A stretch of DNA of 64,000 nucleotides from Rhizobiales bacterium SYSU XM002. GTDB taxonomy: Bacteria > Pseudomonadota > Alphaproteobacteria > Rhizobiales > Beijerinckiaceae. The first letter of the stretch is position 1, and every line of letters starts with the position of its first letter. The notes beneath the pieces are model-generated. The model was not told the origin of the DNA. It saw nothing but the letters and a program-made list of their open reading frames with translations, and did no database searches. A program made the position numbers and the translations under genes. Positions 19,334 to 28,338 of this stretch are shown piece after piece. The stretch covers positions 62,001 to 126,000 of the forward strand of contig VWVY01000006.1 of NCBI GenBank assembly GCA_009846685.1. Reading direction: 5' to 3'.

Positions 19334-20059
19334 ATGCGCAACATCCACCGCTTCCTGGATGTCGAGACCTGGATCTTCGATCTCGATAACACGCTCTATC
19401 CGCCTCACGCCGATCTCTGGCCCAAGGTCGATCAAAAGATCACCACCTATATCTCGACATACCTCGGCGTTGATGGGCTGACCGCGCGCGCGATCCAGAA
19501 ATATTACTATCAGACGCACGGCACCACGCTGAACGGGCTGATGAAGGAGCACGGCATCGATCCACATGCCTTCCTCGACTTCGTCCACGACATCGACCGC
19601 TCGAACCTGTCGAGCGATGCGCAACTGGCTGGTGCCATCGAGCGTCTGCCGGGGCGCAAGTTCGTCTTCACCAACGGCTCGCGCCGCCACGCCGAGGACA
19701 CGATGCGCCAGCTCGGCATCGACCATCTGTTCGAGGACGTGTTCGACATCGTCGCCAGCGAATTCGTGCCGAAACCCGCTCGCCGACCCTACGAGCGCTT
19801 TCTCGAAGCCCATGCGATTTCCCCGATCACCGCCGCGATGTTCGAGGATATTCCGCGCAACCTTGAAGTGCCGGCCGAACTCGGGATGCGCACCGTGCTG
19901 GTGGTGCCGGACCACCGCGGCGACAACAAGGACGACTGGGATCGCCTCCTCGAACAAGGCCCCGGTGCCGATGGCATCCGCTTCGACGCCGTGACGCCCA
20001 ACCTGCCGGAATTTCTCGAAATTCTGGCGAAACGGCTCCTGCCCGATGCCGGTGCTTGA
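19334..20059 (+). CDS. HAD pyrimidine 5'-nucleotidase (SDT1/PyrN-like)
   Basis: A 241-residue HAD hydrolase: motif I FDLDNTLYPPHADLW, motif II in FVFTNGSRRHAE, motif III Lys in EFVPKPARRPYERF, motif IV FEDIPRNLEV. The DLDNTLYP signature and overall length match the pyrimidine 5'-nucleotidase subfamily, which dephosphorylates UMP/CMP or their analogues. A GTG at 19322 overlapping the recR stop is an alternative start, but GGTGAG lies 7 nt before the ATG at 19334. It is probably co-transcribed with recR. Confidence 0.88.
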   Translation: MRNIHRFLDVETWIFDLDNTLYPPHADLWPKVDQKITTYISTYLGVDGLTARAIQKYYYQTHGTTLNGLMKEHGIDPHAFLDFVHDIDRSNLSSDAQLAGAIERLPGRKFVFTNGSRRHAEDTMRQLGIDHLFEDVFDIVASEFVPKPARRPYERFLEAHAISPITAAMFEDIPRNLEVPAELGMRTVLVVPDHRGDNKDDWDRLLEQGPGADGIRFDAVTPNLPEFLEILAKRLLPDAGA

Positions 20060-20129
20060 CAAGCCCACCGGAATGCAGCCCTAACCTTCCCTTTCATTTG
20101 AAATGCCGCACTTACGTCAGGGAAACATC

Positions 20130-20978
20130 ATGTCTCTTGCCGCCACTATCAACGCCGCCTGGGAAGATCGCACCAACATCAACGCCGCTACCAAGGGCAC
20201 TGTGCGCGAAGCCGTCGCTGAGGCCCTGAACGGACTGGACAGCGGCACCCTCCGCGTAGCGACCCGCGAGGCCGGCAAGTCCGGTCCAGAGGCCTGGACC
20301 GTGCACCAGTATCTCAAGAAGGCTGTGCTGCTCTCATTCCGGCTCAACGACATGGCGCCGATTTCCGGTGGACCGGGTGGCGCAACCTGGTGGGACAAGG
20401 TCGATTCGAAATTCCTCGGCATGGATGCGGCGGCCTTCGGCAAGGCCGGCTTCCGCGCGGTGCCGAACTGCGTCGTCCGCAAGTCCGCGTTTATCGGCAA
20501 GAACGTCGTGCTGATGCCGAGCTTCGTCAACGTCGGCGCCTATGTCGACGAGGGCACGATGGTCGATACCTGGGCGACGGTCGGGTCCTGCGCTCAGATC
20601 GGCAAGAACGTCCACCTCTCGGGCGGCGTCGGCATAGGCGGCGTGCTGGAGCCGCTTCAGGCAAACCCGACCATCATCGAGGACAACTGCTTCGTCGGTG
20701 CCCGCTCGGAGGTCGTTGAAGGGGTGATCGTCGGCGAGGGCTCGGTGATCGCGATGGGCGTCTTCATCTCGGCCTCCACCAAGATCATCGATCGCGCGAC
20801 CGGCAAGGTGCATGTCGGCTACGTTCCGCCGTATTCTGTGGTGGTTTCCGGCAATCTGCCGGGCAAGCCGCTGCCGGACGGCTCGGCCGGTCCTTCGACC
20901 TATTGTGCCGTGATCGTCAAGACCGTGGACGCGCAGACGCGCTCCAAGACCGGCATCAACGAGCTGCTGCGGGACTGA
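20130..20978 (+). CDS. dapD: Tetrahydrodipicolinate N-succinyltransferase
   Basis: A 282-residue left-handed beta-helix acyltransferase. Hexapeptide-repeat sequence covers the second half ([20 protein letters not shown], then the [20 protein letters not shown] region). The N-terminal helical domain contains LRVATRE and FRLNDM. The C-terminus has the typical [12 protein letters not shown]. It succinylates tetrahydrodipicolinate in lysine and peptidoglycan (meso-DAP) synthesis. AGGGAAAC before the ATG at 20130 sets the start. Confidence 0.95.
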   Translation: MSLAATINAAWEDRTNINAATKGTVREAVAEALNGLDSGTLRVATREAGKSGPEAWTVHQYLKKAVLLSFRLNDMAPISGGPGGATWWDKVDSKFLGMDAAAFGKAGFRAVPNCVVRKSAFIGKNVVLMPSFVNVGAYVDEGTMVDTWATVGSCAQIGKNVHLSGGVGIGGVLEPLQANPTIIEDNCFVGARSEVVEGVIVGEGSVIAMGVFISASTKIIDRATGKVHVGYVPPYSVVVSGNLPGKPLPDGSAGPSTYCAVIVKTVDAQTRSKTGINELLRD

Positions 20979-21017
20979 TATCCGGCGGCTGATGTTGGGC
21001 CGATAAAACTTGTGCCG

Positions 21018-21038
21018 CGTCATGGAATTGCCATGACG
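21018..21038. other. Hairpin between dapD and the DUF533 gene
   Basis: An 8-bp perfect inverted repeat (CGTCATGG, 5-nt loop, CCATGACG) lies 40 bp after dapD. There is no T-run after it, so it is either a weak terminator or an operator for the following gene; the sequence cannot decide. Confidence 0.4.
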
Positions 21039-21084
21039 GCGAGTGCATTTACGTCCCGTTGCAGACTGCCAGAGGAAGTACCCG

Positions 21085-21936
21085 ATGTTTGACGCCAAGA
21101 AATTGCTCGATCTCCTTGTCCAGTCCGGTTCCGGCACCACGCCCGGCGGGCAGAACCTGGGGTCGGTCCTCGGGCAGGTCGGATCGGTCGTGGGTTCGGT
21201 GCTCAACCAGGCGACCGCCGGCGTTAAGCAGGGCGCGAGCGAGCTTGATGCGCGCACCGACGCTTCCGGCAAATTCGGCGAGATGGTCGCCGGCGCGACC
21301 GGAAAGTCGCCGACCGATTTTCTCGCGCAGGCGAAGGATCTGGCCGGCAAGAACCAGCTCGCGACCGGCGCAGCGCTCGGCGGTCTCGCCGCGATCCTGC
21401 TGGGCACCGGCGCGGGTCGTGCGATCACCGGCACGGCCGCCCGCCTTGGCGGCATGGCGTTGATCGGCGGCCTCGCCTACAAGGCGCTGCAGAACTATCA
21501 GGCGGGCAAACCGCTGCTCGACCTTCAGGGCGCTGCAGGCACGCTGACCGGAACGAACGCCCTCCCCGCACCCGCGAACGAGCAGCAGCATGCGCTGCGT
21601 CTCGTCCGGGCGATGATCGCCGCGGCCTCCGCCGACGGGATCGTCGACGACAAGGAGCGCGCCGCCATCGCCGGCAATCTCAAGGCGAGCGGACTCGATG
21701 ACGAGGCCTCGCACTTCATCGCGCAGGAATTCGCCAACCCCGCCGATATCTCGACACTGGTCTCGGGCATCGCCTCGCCGGACGAGGCCGCACAGGTCTA
21801 TGCCGCGGCACGCCTGGCCATTGACCCGGACACGCGCGAGGAGCAGGATTTCCTTGCCGCGCTCGCAGGAGCGCTTCAGCTTGAACCGGGGCTGATCGCG
21901 CATATCGATGCGGCGGCGAATTCCGCCAAGCAGTAG
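21085..21936 (+). CDS. DUF533/TerB-like membrane-associated protein
   Basis: A 283-residue protein starting MFDAKKLLDLLVQS. The first 90 residues are Gly/Ser/Ala-rich and soluble. A hydrophobic stretch follows (LGGLAAILLGTGAGRAI and the MALIGGLAYKALQNYQ segment, about 95-140). The C-terminal part contains a TerB-like helical bundle with acidic residues (AAASADGIVDDKERAAI). DUF533 proteins (YebE-like) are inner-membrane proteins of unknown role. GAGGAAG before the ATG at 21085 sets the start. Confidence 0.88.
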   Translation: MFDAKKLLDLLVQSGSGTTPGGQNLGSVLGQVGSVVGSVLNQATAGVKQGASELDARTDASGKFGEMVAGATGKSPTDFLAQAKDLAGKNQLATGAALGGLAAILLGTGAGRAITGTAARLGGMALIGGLAYKALQNYQAGKPLLDLQGAAGTLTGTNALPAPANEQQHALRLVRAMIAAASADGIVDDKERAAIAGNLKASGLDDEASHFIAQEFANPADISTLVSGIASPDEAAQVYAAARLAIDPDTREEQDFLAALAGALQLEPGLIAHIDAAANSAKQ

Positions 21937-21950
21937 GGAAGCCTTTTCAC

Positions 21951-22538
21951 TTGCCAACCGGGGATATATCGCCTCTCAAACGCATCCTCGGCTGGTTGAA
22001 GCGGCTTGATTGGGGGCTGGTGATCGTCGCCAGCCTCTCGTTCGGCGCGATGGCGCGCGTATTGGTGACTGAAGGCTTCGGCGTTGCCCGCGAAATCCTC
22101 GCCGACGATCTCTGGCTCTATGTCTCGATCCTCCCCAAGGTCATGCTCGGCTGCCTGATCGGAGCACTGATCCGGCTCCTGCTCTCGCGCGAGATGATCG
22201 AGCGCTTCGTCGGCGAGGGCTCCGGGCTGACCGGTCTCGCCATCGCCGCGCTGATCGGCATGCTGTTTCCGGCCGGCCCCTTCACGATCTTCCCGCTCGC
22301 GGTCGTTCTGCTCGCAAGCGGAGCGGATCGTGGTGCCGCGATCGCGTTCATCAGCGCTTGGCTGCTCGTCGGCATCAACCGCGCCATCATCTGGGAAATG
22401 CCGTTCTTCGGCCCGGATTTCGTGCTTTTCCGCTTCCTGATCTCACTGCCGATGCCGGTTCTGCTCGGTGTCTGGGCGCGCCTGCCATTGTTCGATCGGT
22501 TCAATCCGACGATCCCGGCTCGGGATGACGGGCCATGA
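21951..22538 (+). CDS. Permease half-protein 1 (COG0701/YraQ-like)
   Basis: A 195-residue membrane protein with four or five predicted helices. The core reads MLFPAGPFTIFPLAVVLLAS followed by ISAWLLVGINRAIIWEMPFF, which resembles the repeat of the YraQ/DUF318 permease family (GPF..P, then W..N..WE). The only plausible start near the N-terminus is TTG at 21951, with GGGAAG upstream. It ends in an ATGA overlap with a second permease of the same fold, so the two halves are probably made together and assemble as a heterodimer. Substrate unknown. Confidence 0.75.
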   Translation: MPTGDISPLKRILGWLKRLDWGLVIVASLSFGAMARVLVTEGFGVAREILADDLWLYVSILPKVMLGCLIGALIRLLLSREMIERFVGEGSGLTGLAIAALIGMLFPAGPFTIFPLAVVLLASGADRGAAIAFISAWLLVGINRAIIWEMPFFGPDFVLFRFLISLPMPVLLGVWARLPLFDRFNPTIPARDDGP

Positions 22539-23026
22539 TTGTGCTATTCTTCACGCTGCTGCTGGCCGCCATCGCGGTTGGGTTGAGCTTTCTCGCCCTG
22601 CGGCGCGGCAAAGCCACCCTTTCAAAAGGGTTCGCCGATGCCCGCGGCCAGTTCATGCATCTCTTGCCGCGCCTGACCATCGGCATTCTCGGCTCGGGCT
22701 TCATTGCCCATCTGATGCCGAAGGAAACGGTGCTGGCGTGGTTCGGCCCGAATTCGGGGATCACAGGAACAGCGCTCGCGACGCTCGCCGGCACGCTGAC
22801 CCCCGGTGGCCCGGTGGTCGGCTACGCGCTCGGCGCGGCAGCACTGAAGGCCGGCGCCGATTTCGCTCAGGTCATCGCCTACGTCACGGCTTGGTCGCTG
22901 CTCACCTTCAACCGCATGCTGACGTGGGAACTCCCGAGCATGCCGGGTAAGCTCATCGTCCTGCGTGCGATCGTCTCACTACCCCTGCCCTTTGTCGCGG
23001 CCTGGGTGGCGCAGGTGCTTCGCTGA
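22535..23026 (+). CDS. Permease half-protein 2 (COG0701/YraQ-like)
   Basis: A 163-residue protein with four predicted helices. It carries a repeat matching the previous gene: TLAGTLTPGGPVVGYALGAA, then VTAWSLLTFNRMLTWELPSM, compared with GMLFPAGPFTIFPLAV and ISAWLLVGINRAIIWEMPFF in its partner. Both halves thus hold the internal repeat that single-chain YraQ-type permeases carry twice. The first codon overlaps the partner stop by 4 bp, supporting coupled translation. It ends 7 bp before the LivF stop on the other strand. Confidence 0.8.
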   Translation: MIVLFFTLLLAAIAVGLSFLALRRGKATLSKGFADARGQFMHLLPRLTIGILGSGFIAHLMPKETVLAWFGPNSGITGTALATLAGTLTPGGPVVGYALGAAALKAGADFAQVIAYVTAWSLLTFNRMLTWELPSMPGKLIVLRAIVSLPLPFVAAWVAQVLR

Positions 23027-23033
23027 ACGGGGT

Positions 23034-23876
23034 TCAGGCGAGCCAGCGCTTGCGGCGCTTGTAGCTCTTCACCTCGCGGAACGACTTCTTCTCGCCTTCC
23101 GAAACGCCGAGGTAGAATTCCTTGACGTCCTCGTTCTCGCGCAGCGACTTCGCGTCGCCGTCCATTACGATGCGTCCGGTCTCCATGATGTAGCCATAGG
23201 TCGCGTATTTAAGCGCCATATTGGTGTTCTGCTCGGCAAGAAGGAATGAGACGCCCTCCTTGGCATTGAGATCCTTCACAATCTCGAAGATCTCCTCGAT
23301 GACCTGCGGCGCGAGGCCCATCGACGGCTCGTCGAGCAGAATCATCTTCGGCCTGCTCATCAGCGCGCGGCCAATGGCGCACATCTGCTGCTCGCCGCCA
23401 GAAGTGTAACCGGCCATCGACTTCATGCGCTGCCGGAGTCGCGGGAAATAGGTATAGACCATCTCCATGTCGCGCTTGATCGCCGCGCCGCCGTCGCGCC
23501 GGGTGAAGGCGCCGGTCAGGAGATTTTCCTCGATCGTGAGATGGCCGAAGCAATGCCGACCCTCCATCACCTGTATGCAGCCGCGCCGCACGAGATCGGC
23601 CGGGCTCATGGCATCGACCCGCTCGCCCTCGAACACGATCGAGCCCTTGGTGACATCGCCGCGCTCGGCCCTGAGCAGGTTCGAGACCGCCTTCAGCGTC
23701 GTGGTCTTGCCCGCGCCGTTCGCGCCAAGCAGCGCGACGATGCCGCCACGCGGCACGGAAAGCGACACGCCTTTCAGCACGAGGATCACGTGGTCGTAAA
23801 TGACCTCGATATTGTTGACCGAGAGGATCGGCTCGGCCGGGATCGCTTCGGGCATCGTGCTGGCTGCGTTGGACAT
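23034..23876 (-). CDS. Liv-type ABC transporter ATP-binding protein (LivF-like)
   Basis: A 280-residue ATPase with Walker A GANGAGKT (51-58), a signature in YTSGGEQQMCAIGRALMSRP, and Walker B MILLDEPSMGLAP. It is about 40 residues longer than LivF, with an N-terminal lead and a basic tail (SFREVKSYKRRKRW). That tailed form is typical of the importers coded beside acyl-CoA synthetases. It is the last gene of the minus-strand cluster, separated from the binding protein by a hairpin terminator, so it may be expressed at a lower level. Confidence 0.9.
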   Translation of the reverse strand: MSNAASTMPEAIPAEPILSVNNIEVIYDHVILVLKGVSLSVPRGGIVALLGANGAGKTTTLKAVSNLLRAERGDVTKGSIVFEGERVDAMSPADLVRRGCIQVMEGRHCFGHLTIEENLLTGAFTRRDGGAAIKRDMEMVYTYFPRLRQRMKSMAGYTSGGEQQMCAIGRALMSRPKMILLDEPSMGLAPQVIEEIFEIVKDLNAKEGVSFLLAEQNTNMALKYATYGYIMETGRIVMDGDAKSLRENEDVKEFYLGVSEGEKKSFREVKSYKRRKRWLA

Positions 23877-23953
23877 GGCAGGGCTCCGGTCGGGTGATAT
23901 CCGCCCCGCGTTCGAGCGCGAGCGACGGAACATCAGACAATTCGGGAAAAGGG

Positions 23954-23976
23954 GGGATGGGCTTCAGGCCCATCCC
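23954..23976 (-). terminator. Hairpin terminator after the Liv-type binding protein
   Basis: A 9-bp perfect stem (GGGATGGGC, 5-nt loop, GCCCATCCC) lies 20 bp downstream of the binding-protein stop, followed on the minus strand by CCCCTTTTCCC. The short T-run suggests partial termination, reducing expression of the LivF-like gene beyond it. Confidence 0.65.
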
Positions 23977-23996
23977 GTTGTCGTCGCGTCGCGCGA

Positions 23997-25319
23997 TTAC
24001 GCGGCCTTGTCGCACGCCTCGGTGCGCTTCGGCCAGCCGGTGTTCTTGGCCTCGTAGTCCTTCGCGGCTTCCTCGATGAGGGGGCGCACGATGCTCTTGA
24101 GCGGCTCGATCCAGTCAGAGGCCTTCACGTACTTGGTGCCGTCCCACTGCGAGATGAACACCTTGTTGTGGCCGTTGTGATCGGTGCAGCTCACCTTGAC
24201 CGGCGCGGCGAAGCCTTCCATCCCCATTTCCTTGAAGCGGGCCTCGGTGATATCCAGCGCTTCGAGACCGCGGCGGACATCCTCGCCCGTCACCGCCTTC
24301 TTGCCGGTGATCTTCTGCGCGGTGCGCACGGCTTCCGCCATCAGCATCGCGTTGTAGACACCACGGTTGTAGAGGTTCTCGCCGAGGTGCGAGGCTTCAG
24401 CCTTCGAGAAGCCCTTGTCGAGAACGTACTTCTTGATGTCCTGGATGACCGGGAAGTTCGCACCCGTGTTGTGGAAATTGAGCGACTTGTAGCCCTTGCC
24501 CTGATCGCCACCCGCGCGGGCGTCGTCATCGGCGCCGGCCCACCACACGCCGACCAGCTTGTTGATCGGGAAGCCGTTCTTGATCGCCTCCTTCACCGCT
24601 GTCGGGTTCATGGCGCCCCAGCCCTGGTTGTAGATCCAGTCCACGCGGTCGCGTCGGATCGCGAGCCAGGTCGAGCCCTGGTTCTGCATCTGCGCAGCGG
24701 CGATCGGATAGAGCTTCAGGTTGAAGCCGTATTCCTTGGCCATGGCTTCGAGAACCGGGATCGGCTCCTTGCCGAACGGCGCATCGAGATGGACGAGACC
24801 AATCGTCTTGCCCTTGAGATTGCCCTTCTCCTCGGACAGCACGTGCTTGATGAAGACCGAGGCACCATCCCAATAGGTGACCGGCGGATTGAAGACCCAC
24901 GGGAACCGCGAGCCGTCAGCCGAGGCGGAGAGTCCATAGGCCATCGAAAGGATCGGGATCTTGTCGACAGCGGCCTTCGGAATGATCTGCAGCGTGATGC
25001 CCGTGGAGTACGGGTTGTACATCACCGCGCCCTTCGTCTTGGTCGACTCGTAGCATTCGACGCCCTTCTTGGTGTCGTAGCCGGTCTCGCATTCCTCGAT
25101 GATGATCTTGGCGCCGCCGATGCCACCGTCACGCTCGTTCAGCATGCGCAGGTAGTCGTGCATGCCGTTGGCAATATGCACGCCAGAGCCCGAAAACGGA
25201 CCCGTGCGATAGGTCAGCAGCGGCAGGAAGACGGTGTCTTCCGCCGAGGCCGGAACCGCCGACGCGATCATCGCCGTCGCGGCCAGGGCCGAGAGTACCA
25301 GTTTGCGTGTCATGAGCAT
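23997..25319 (-). CDS. Liv-type ABC transporter periplasmic substrate-binding protein
   Basis: A 440-residue periplasmic binding protein with a clear Sec signal peptide (LVLSALAATAMIASAVPASA, cleaved about residue 26). The type I fold is suggested by TGPFSGSGVHIANG, the KGVECYESTKTKGAVMY region and WWAGADDDARAG. The group is annotated as branched-chain amino-acid binding, but this subgroup (about 440 residues, next to an acyl-CoA synthetase) commonly handles aromatic or other organic acids; that is inference. It lies 87 bp after the LivM-like gene. Confidence 0.9.
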   Translation of the reverse strand: MLMTRKLVLSALAATAMIASAVPASAEDTVFLPLLTYRTGPFSGSGVHIANGMHDYLRMLNERDGGIGGAKIIIEECETGYDTKKGVECYESTKTKGAVMYNPYSTGITLQIIPKAAVDKIPILSMAYGLSASADGSRFPWVFNPPVTYWDGASVFIKHVLSEEKGNLKGKTIGLVHLDAPFGKEPIPVLEAMAKEYGFNLKLYPIAAAQMQNQGSTWLAIRRDRVDWIYNQGWGAMNPTAVKEAIKNGFPINKLVGVWWAGADDDARAGGDQGKGYKSLNFHNTGANFPVIQDIKKYVLDKGFSKAEASHLGENLYNRGVYNAMLMAEAVRTAQKITGKKAVTGEDVRRGLEALDITEARFKEMGMEGFAAPVKVSCTDHNGHNKVFISQWDGTKYVKASDWIEPLKSIVRPLIEEAAKDYEAKNTGWPKRTEACDKAA

Positions 25320-25406
25320 TTCCTCCTTTGCTCGGAACCTTTAAAAAGGCTCTTGTTCTGATCTTGCGCGCCCGAGGGACGAAAACAAGACCGTGCGGCC
25401 CACCCC

Positions 25407-26486
25407 TCAGTAAGGGAAGGGCCATGTTCTCAGTTTCTGCTTCGTGATCTGCCACAGGCGTGCGAGGCCGTGCGGCTCGACGATCAGGAAGAAGATGATA
25501 AGGCCACCGACGATCAGCAGGTTGATGTGTTCTGCCGTCGCACCGCCGATCGGAACGCCCAGCGAGGGCAGGCCGAACTTGAGCGCCACCGGCACGATGT
25601 TGAGCAGAGCCGCGCCGAGGAAGCAGCCGATCAGGCTACCCAGGCCGCCGATGATCACCATGAAAAGGATGTTGAAGCTCTGGTTGATGTTGAAGGCATC
25701 CGAGGCTTCGCCGCCGCCGTACCACAGGAACATCATACAGGCGCCGGCAACGCCGCAGTAGAAGGACGACAGCGCGAAGGCGAGCAGCTTCGCTGGCAGG
25801 AGGCGGATACCCATCAACTCAGCCGCGATGTCCATGTCGCGCACCGCCATGAAGGTGCGGCCGACACGCCCGTGCAGGATATTCGAGGCGATCCAGGTCA
25901 TGAACACGACGATGCCGAGCAGGACGAGATAACGCGCCGTAGGATCCGCCCGCGCGCCGGTGATCGCGATCCCGAGGATTGTCCGTTCCGGCACTTCGAT
26001 CGCACCCGAGGCATTGTAATTGAAGAGCCAGGGCACGCGCACGAAGCACCATTCGAGGAAGAACTGTGCCGCCAGCGTCGCCACCGCAAGATAGAAACCC
26101 TTGATGCGCAGCGAGGGCAAACCGAACAGCGCGCCGATCGTCGCCGAGAACACGCCCGAGGCGATGATCCAAATGATCAGATTCACGTCCGGGAAATAGG
26201 TCGTGAGCTTGTAGCAGGCATAGGCGCCCACGCCCATGAAGGCGCCTGTGCCGAGCGAAATCAGCCCGGTGTAGCCCGTGACGATGTTGAGCCCCATCGC
26301 CGCGAGACTGAACACCAGGAACGGGATCATCACCGTCGAAATAAAGAAGTGCGAGCCGAAAAACGGAATGATCAACGCGGCGACGGCGACGATGATCCCC
26401 AGCCCGATCCGGTCCTGCAGGATCGGGAACACGGCCATGTCCGCCTGGTAGGTCTTCTTGAATTGGCCTGCTTCGCGATAAAACAT
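25407..26486 (-). CDS. Liv-type ABC transporter permease (LivM-like)
   Basis: A 359-residue inner-membrane permease with eight to ten helices. The LivM signature region reads NIVTGYTGLISLGTGAFMGV, and the ATPase-contact stretch is RDMDIAAELMGIRLLPAKLL. It pairs with the LivH-like permease 66 bp upstream to form the membrane channel. Confidence 0.92.
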   Translation of the reverse strand: MFYREAGQFKKTYQADMAVFPILQDRIGLGIIVAVAALIIPFFGSHFFISTVMIPFLVFSLAAMGLNIVTGYTGLISLGTGAFMGVGAYACYKLTTYFPDVNLIIWIIASGVFSATIGALFGLPSLRIKGFYLAVATLAAQFFLEWCFVRVPWLFNYNASGAIEVPERTILGIAITGARADPTARYLVLLGIVVFMTWIASNILHGRVGRTFMAVRDMDIAAELMGIRLLPAKLLAFALSSFYCGVAGACMMFLWYGGGEASDAFNINQSFNILFMVIIGGLGSLIGCFLGAALLNIVPVALKFGLPSLGVPIGGATAEHINLLIVGGLIIFFLIVEPHGLARLWQITKQKLRTWPFPY

Positions 26487-26552
26487 GTCGTCACTTTCTC
26501 CCGTTGCCTGCCCCGATGACCCGAATGGACTTCGTTCCGGTCATGCAACGCC

Positions 26553-27503
26553 TCAGATACGTTCAATGATCTTGTCGCCGAAGAGCCCCTGCGGCCTGAC
26601 CATCAGGAACCCGAGCGCGATCACATAGGCGATCCAGTTCTCGATGCCGCCGCCGACGAGCGGGCCCCAATAGAACTCCGCAATCTTCTCGCCGAGCCCG
26701 ATGATGAGCCCGCCGACGATCGCGCCTGGCACTGAGGTGAAACCGCCGAGGATCAGCACCGGCAGTGCCTTGAGGGCGATAGTCTGGAGCGCGAAGGACA
26801 CATCCGAGCGCGCGCCCCACATGATACCGGTGATGAGCGCGACGAGGCCGGCAGCGAACCAGACGATCACCCAGATCTGGTTGAGCGAGATGCCGACCGA
26901 GAGTGCGGCCTTGTGGCTGTCCGCCACAGCGCGCAACGCGCGGCCGATGCGGGTGTACTGGAAGAAGAGCGCTAGCGCGACGATCATCAGCGAGGCAATC
27001 ACCGCCGCGGCGATGTCGATCTTCTGGAGGAGCACACGCCCGCCGAGAATATTGAGTTCGATGACGCCCCGCGGCAGGAACAGTTCTTCCGTGATCATCT
27101 GCTTCGGTTCGCCGCCGAAGATGATCTCGCCGAGGCCGATCAGCACATAGGTCAGCCCGAACGTCGCCATGAAGAGGATGATGTCGGGCTGGTTGACCAG
27201 CGGGCGCAGCACCACGCGCTCGACCGAAATCGCCAGGATCAGCATGACACCCAGCGTCAACAGCACCGCGAGCCAGGCGGGAACGCCCTTCTCGTGCAGG
27301 CCGACCAGCGTCAGCGCCGCGAACACCACCATGATGCCTTGCGCGAAGTTGAAAACGCCTGATGCCTTGAAAATCAGGACGAAGCCGAGCGCGATAAGCG
27401 CATAAAGGACGCCCGAGACGAGTCCCTCCCAGAGCGCCTGCACCAATAAGTCCGGTGCGGCGGCCATCTGCATGAAGGGGTCGATGAAGATATTATACAG
27501 CAT
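26553..27503 (-). CDS. Liv-type ABC transporter permease (LivH-like)
   Basis: A 316-residue permease with the LivH hallmarks GVLYALIALGFVLIFKASGV and NFAQG, the ATPase-contact loop RALRAVADSHKAALSVGISL, and a C-terminal PQGLFGDKII. It follows the LivG-like gene by 18 bp in the same operon. Confidence 0.92.
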   Translation of the reverse strand: MLYNIFIDPFMQMAAAPDLLVQALWEGLVSGVLYALIALGFVLIFKASGVFNFAQGIMVVFAALTLVGLHEKGVPAWLAVLLTLGVMLILAISVERVVLRPLVNQPDIILFMATFGLTYVLIGLGEIIFGGEPKQMITEELFLPRGVIELNILGGRVLLQKIDIAAAVIASLMIVALALFFQYTRIGRALRAVADSHKAALSVGISLNQIWVIVWFAAGLVALITGIMWGARSDVSFALQTIALKALPVLILGGFTSVPGAIVGGLIIGLGEKIAEFYWGPLVGGGIENWIAYVIALGFLMVRPQGLFGDKIIERI

Positions 27504-27521
27504 TGCCCTGCCCCCGATCCC

Positions 27522-28316
27522 TCAATGCGCGACGCCGAGATAGGCGTCGATCACCTTCTGGTTCGACTTGACCTCCTCCGGCGTGCCATCGGCGATCTTG
27601 ATGCCGTATTCGAGCACCACCACGCGATCGGAAAGGTCCATGACGACGCCCATGTCGTGCTCAATCAGCGCGATGGTGGTGCCGTATTGTTCCTTGGTAT
27701 CGAGGATGAAGCGGCACATGTCCTCCTTCTCCTCGAGGTTCATGCCAGCCATCGGCTCGTCGAGCAGAAGAAGTTCGGGCTCCATCGCCAGCGCGCGGCC
27801 AAGCTCAACGCGCTTCTGCAGGCCGTACGGCAGCTTGCCGACCGGCACCTTGCGGATGTGCTCGATCTCAAGGAAGTCGATGATCTCCTCGACGAACTTG
27901 CGGTGCTCGATCTCCTCATCCATCGCCGGCCCGTGGCGGAACAGCTGCCAGAAGAAGCTCTTGTGCATCTTCAGGGTCCGGCCGACCATGATGTTGTCGA
28001 GCGTGGACATGCCCTTGAACAGGGCAACGTTCTGGAAGGTGCGGGCAATACCCTGGGTAGCCGCGACATGCGGACGCATCTTGGCACGCGTCTCGCCACG
28101 ATAGGTAATCCGCCCTTCCTGCGGGTGGTAGAACCCGTTGATGACATTGAGCATCGAAGTCTTGCCGGCACCGTTCGGGCCGATGATGGCGCGCACCTCG
28201 CCCTTCCTGATATCGAAGGAGACATCGGTGATCGCCTTCACGCCACCGAAGCGGAGCGTGACGTTCTCGACGCTGAGCAACTGCTCGCCGGGTTCAATCT
28301 TCTTCTCGGGCTTCAT
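27522..28316 (-). CDS. Liv-type ABC transporter ATP-binding protein (LivG-like)
   Basis: A 264-residue ATPase with Walker A GPNGAGKT (46-53), the signature region LPYGLQKRVELGRALAMEPE (a PYG-variant common in LivG), Walker B LLLLDEPMAGM, and the switch His in IEHDMG. The LivG-type insert (KMHKSFFWQLFRHGPAMDEE) lies in the middle. The start at 28316 follows the synthetase stop by 22 bp. Confidence 0.92.
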   Translation of the reverse strand: MKPEKKIEPGEQLLSVENVTLRFGGVKAITDVSFDIRKGEVRAIIGPNGAGKTSMLNVINGFYHPQEGRITYRGETRAKMRPHVAATQGIARTFQNVALFKGMSTLDNIMVGRTLKMHKSFFWQLFRHGPAMDEEIEHRKFVEEIIDFLEIEHIRKVPVGKLPYGLQKRVELGRALAMEPELLLLDEPMAGMNLEEKEDMCRFILDTKEQYGTTIALIEHDMGVVMDLSDRVVVLEYGIKIADGTPEEVKSNQKVIDAYLGVAH

Positions 28317-28338
28317 CGTCAAACCTCGATCCTTGCGC

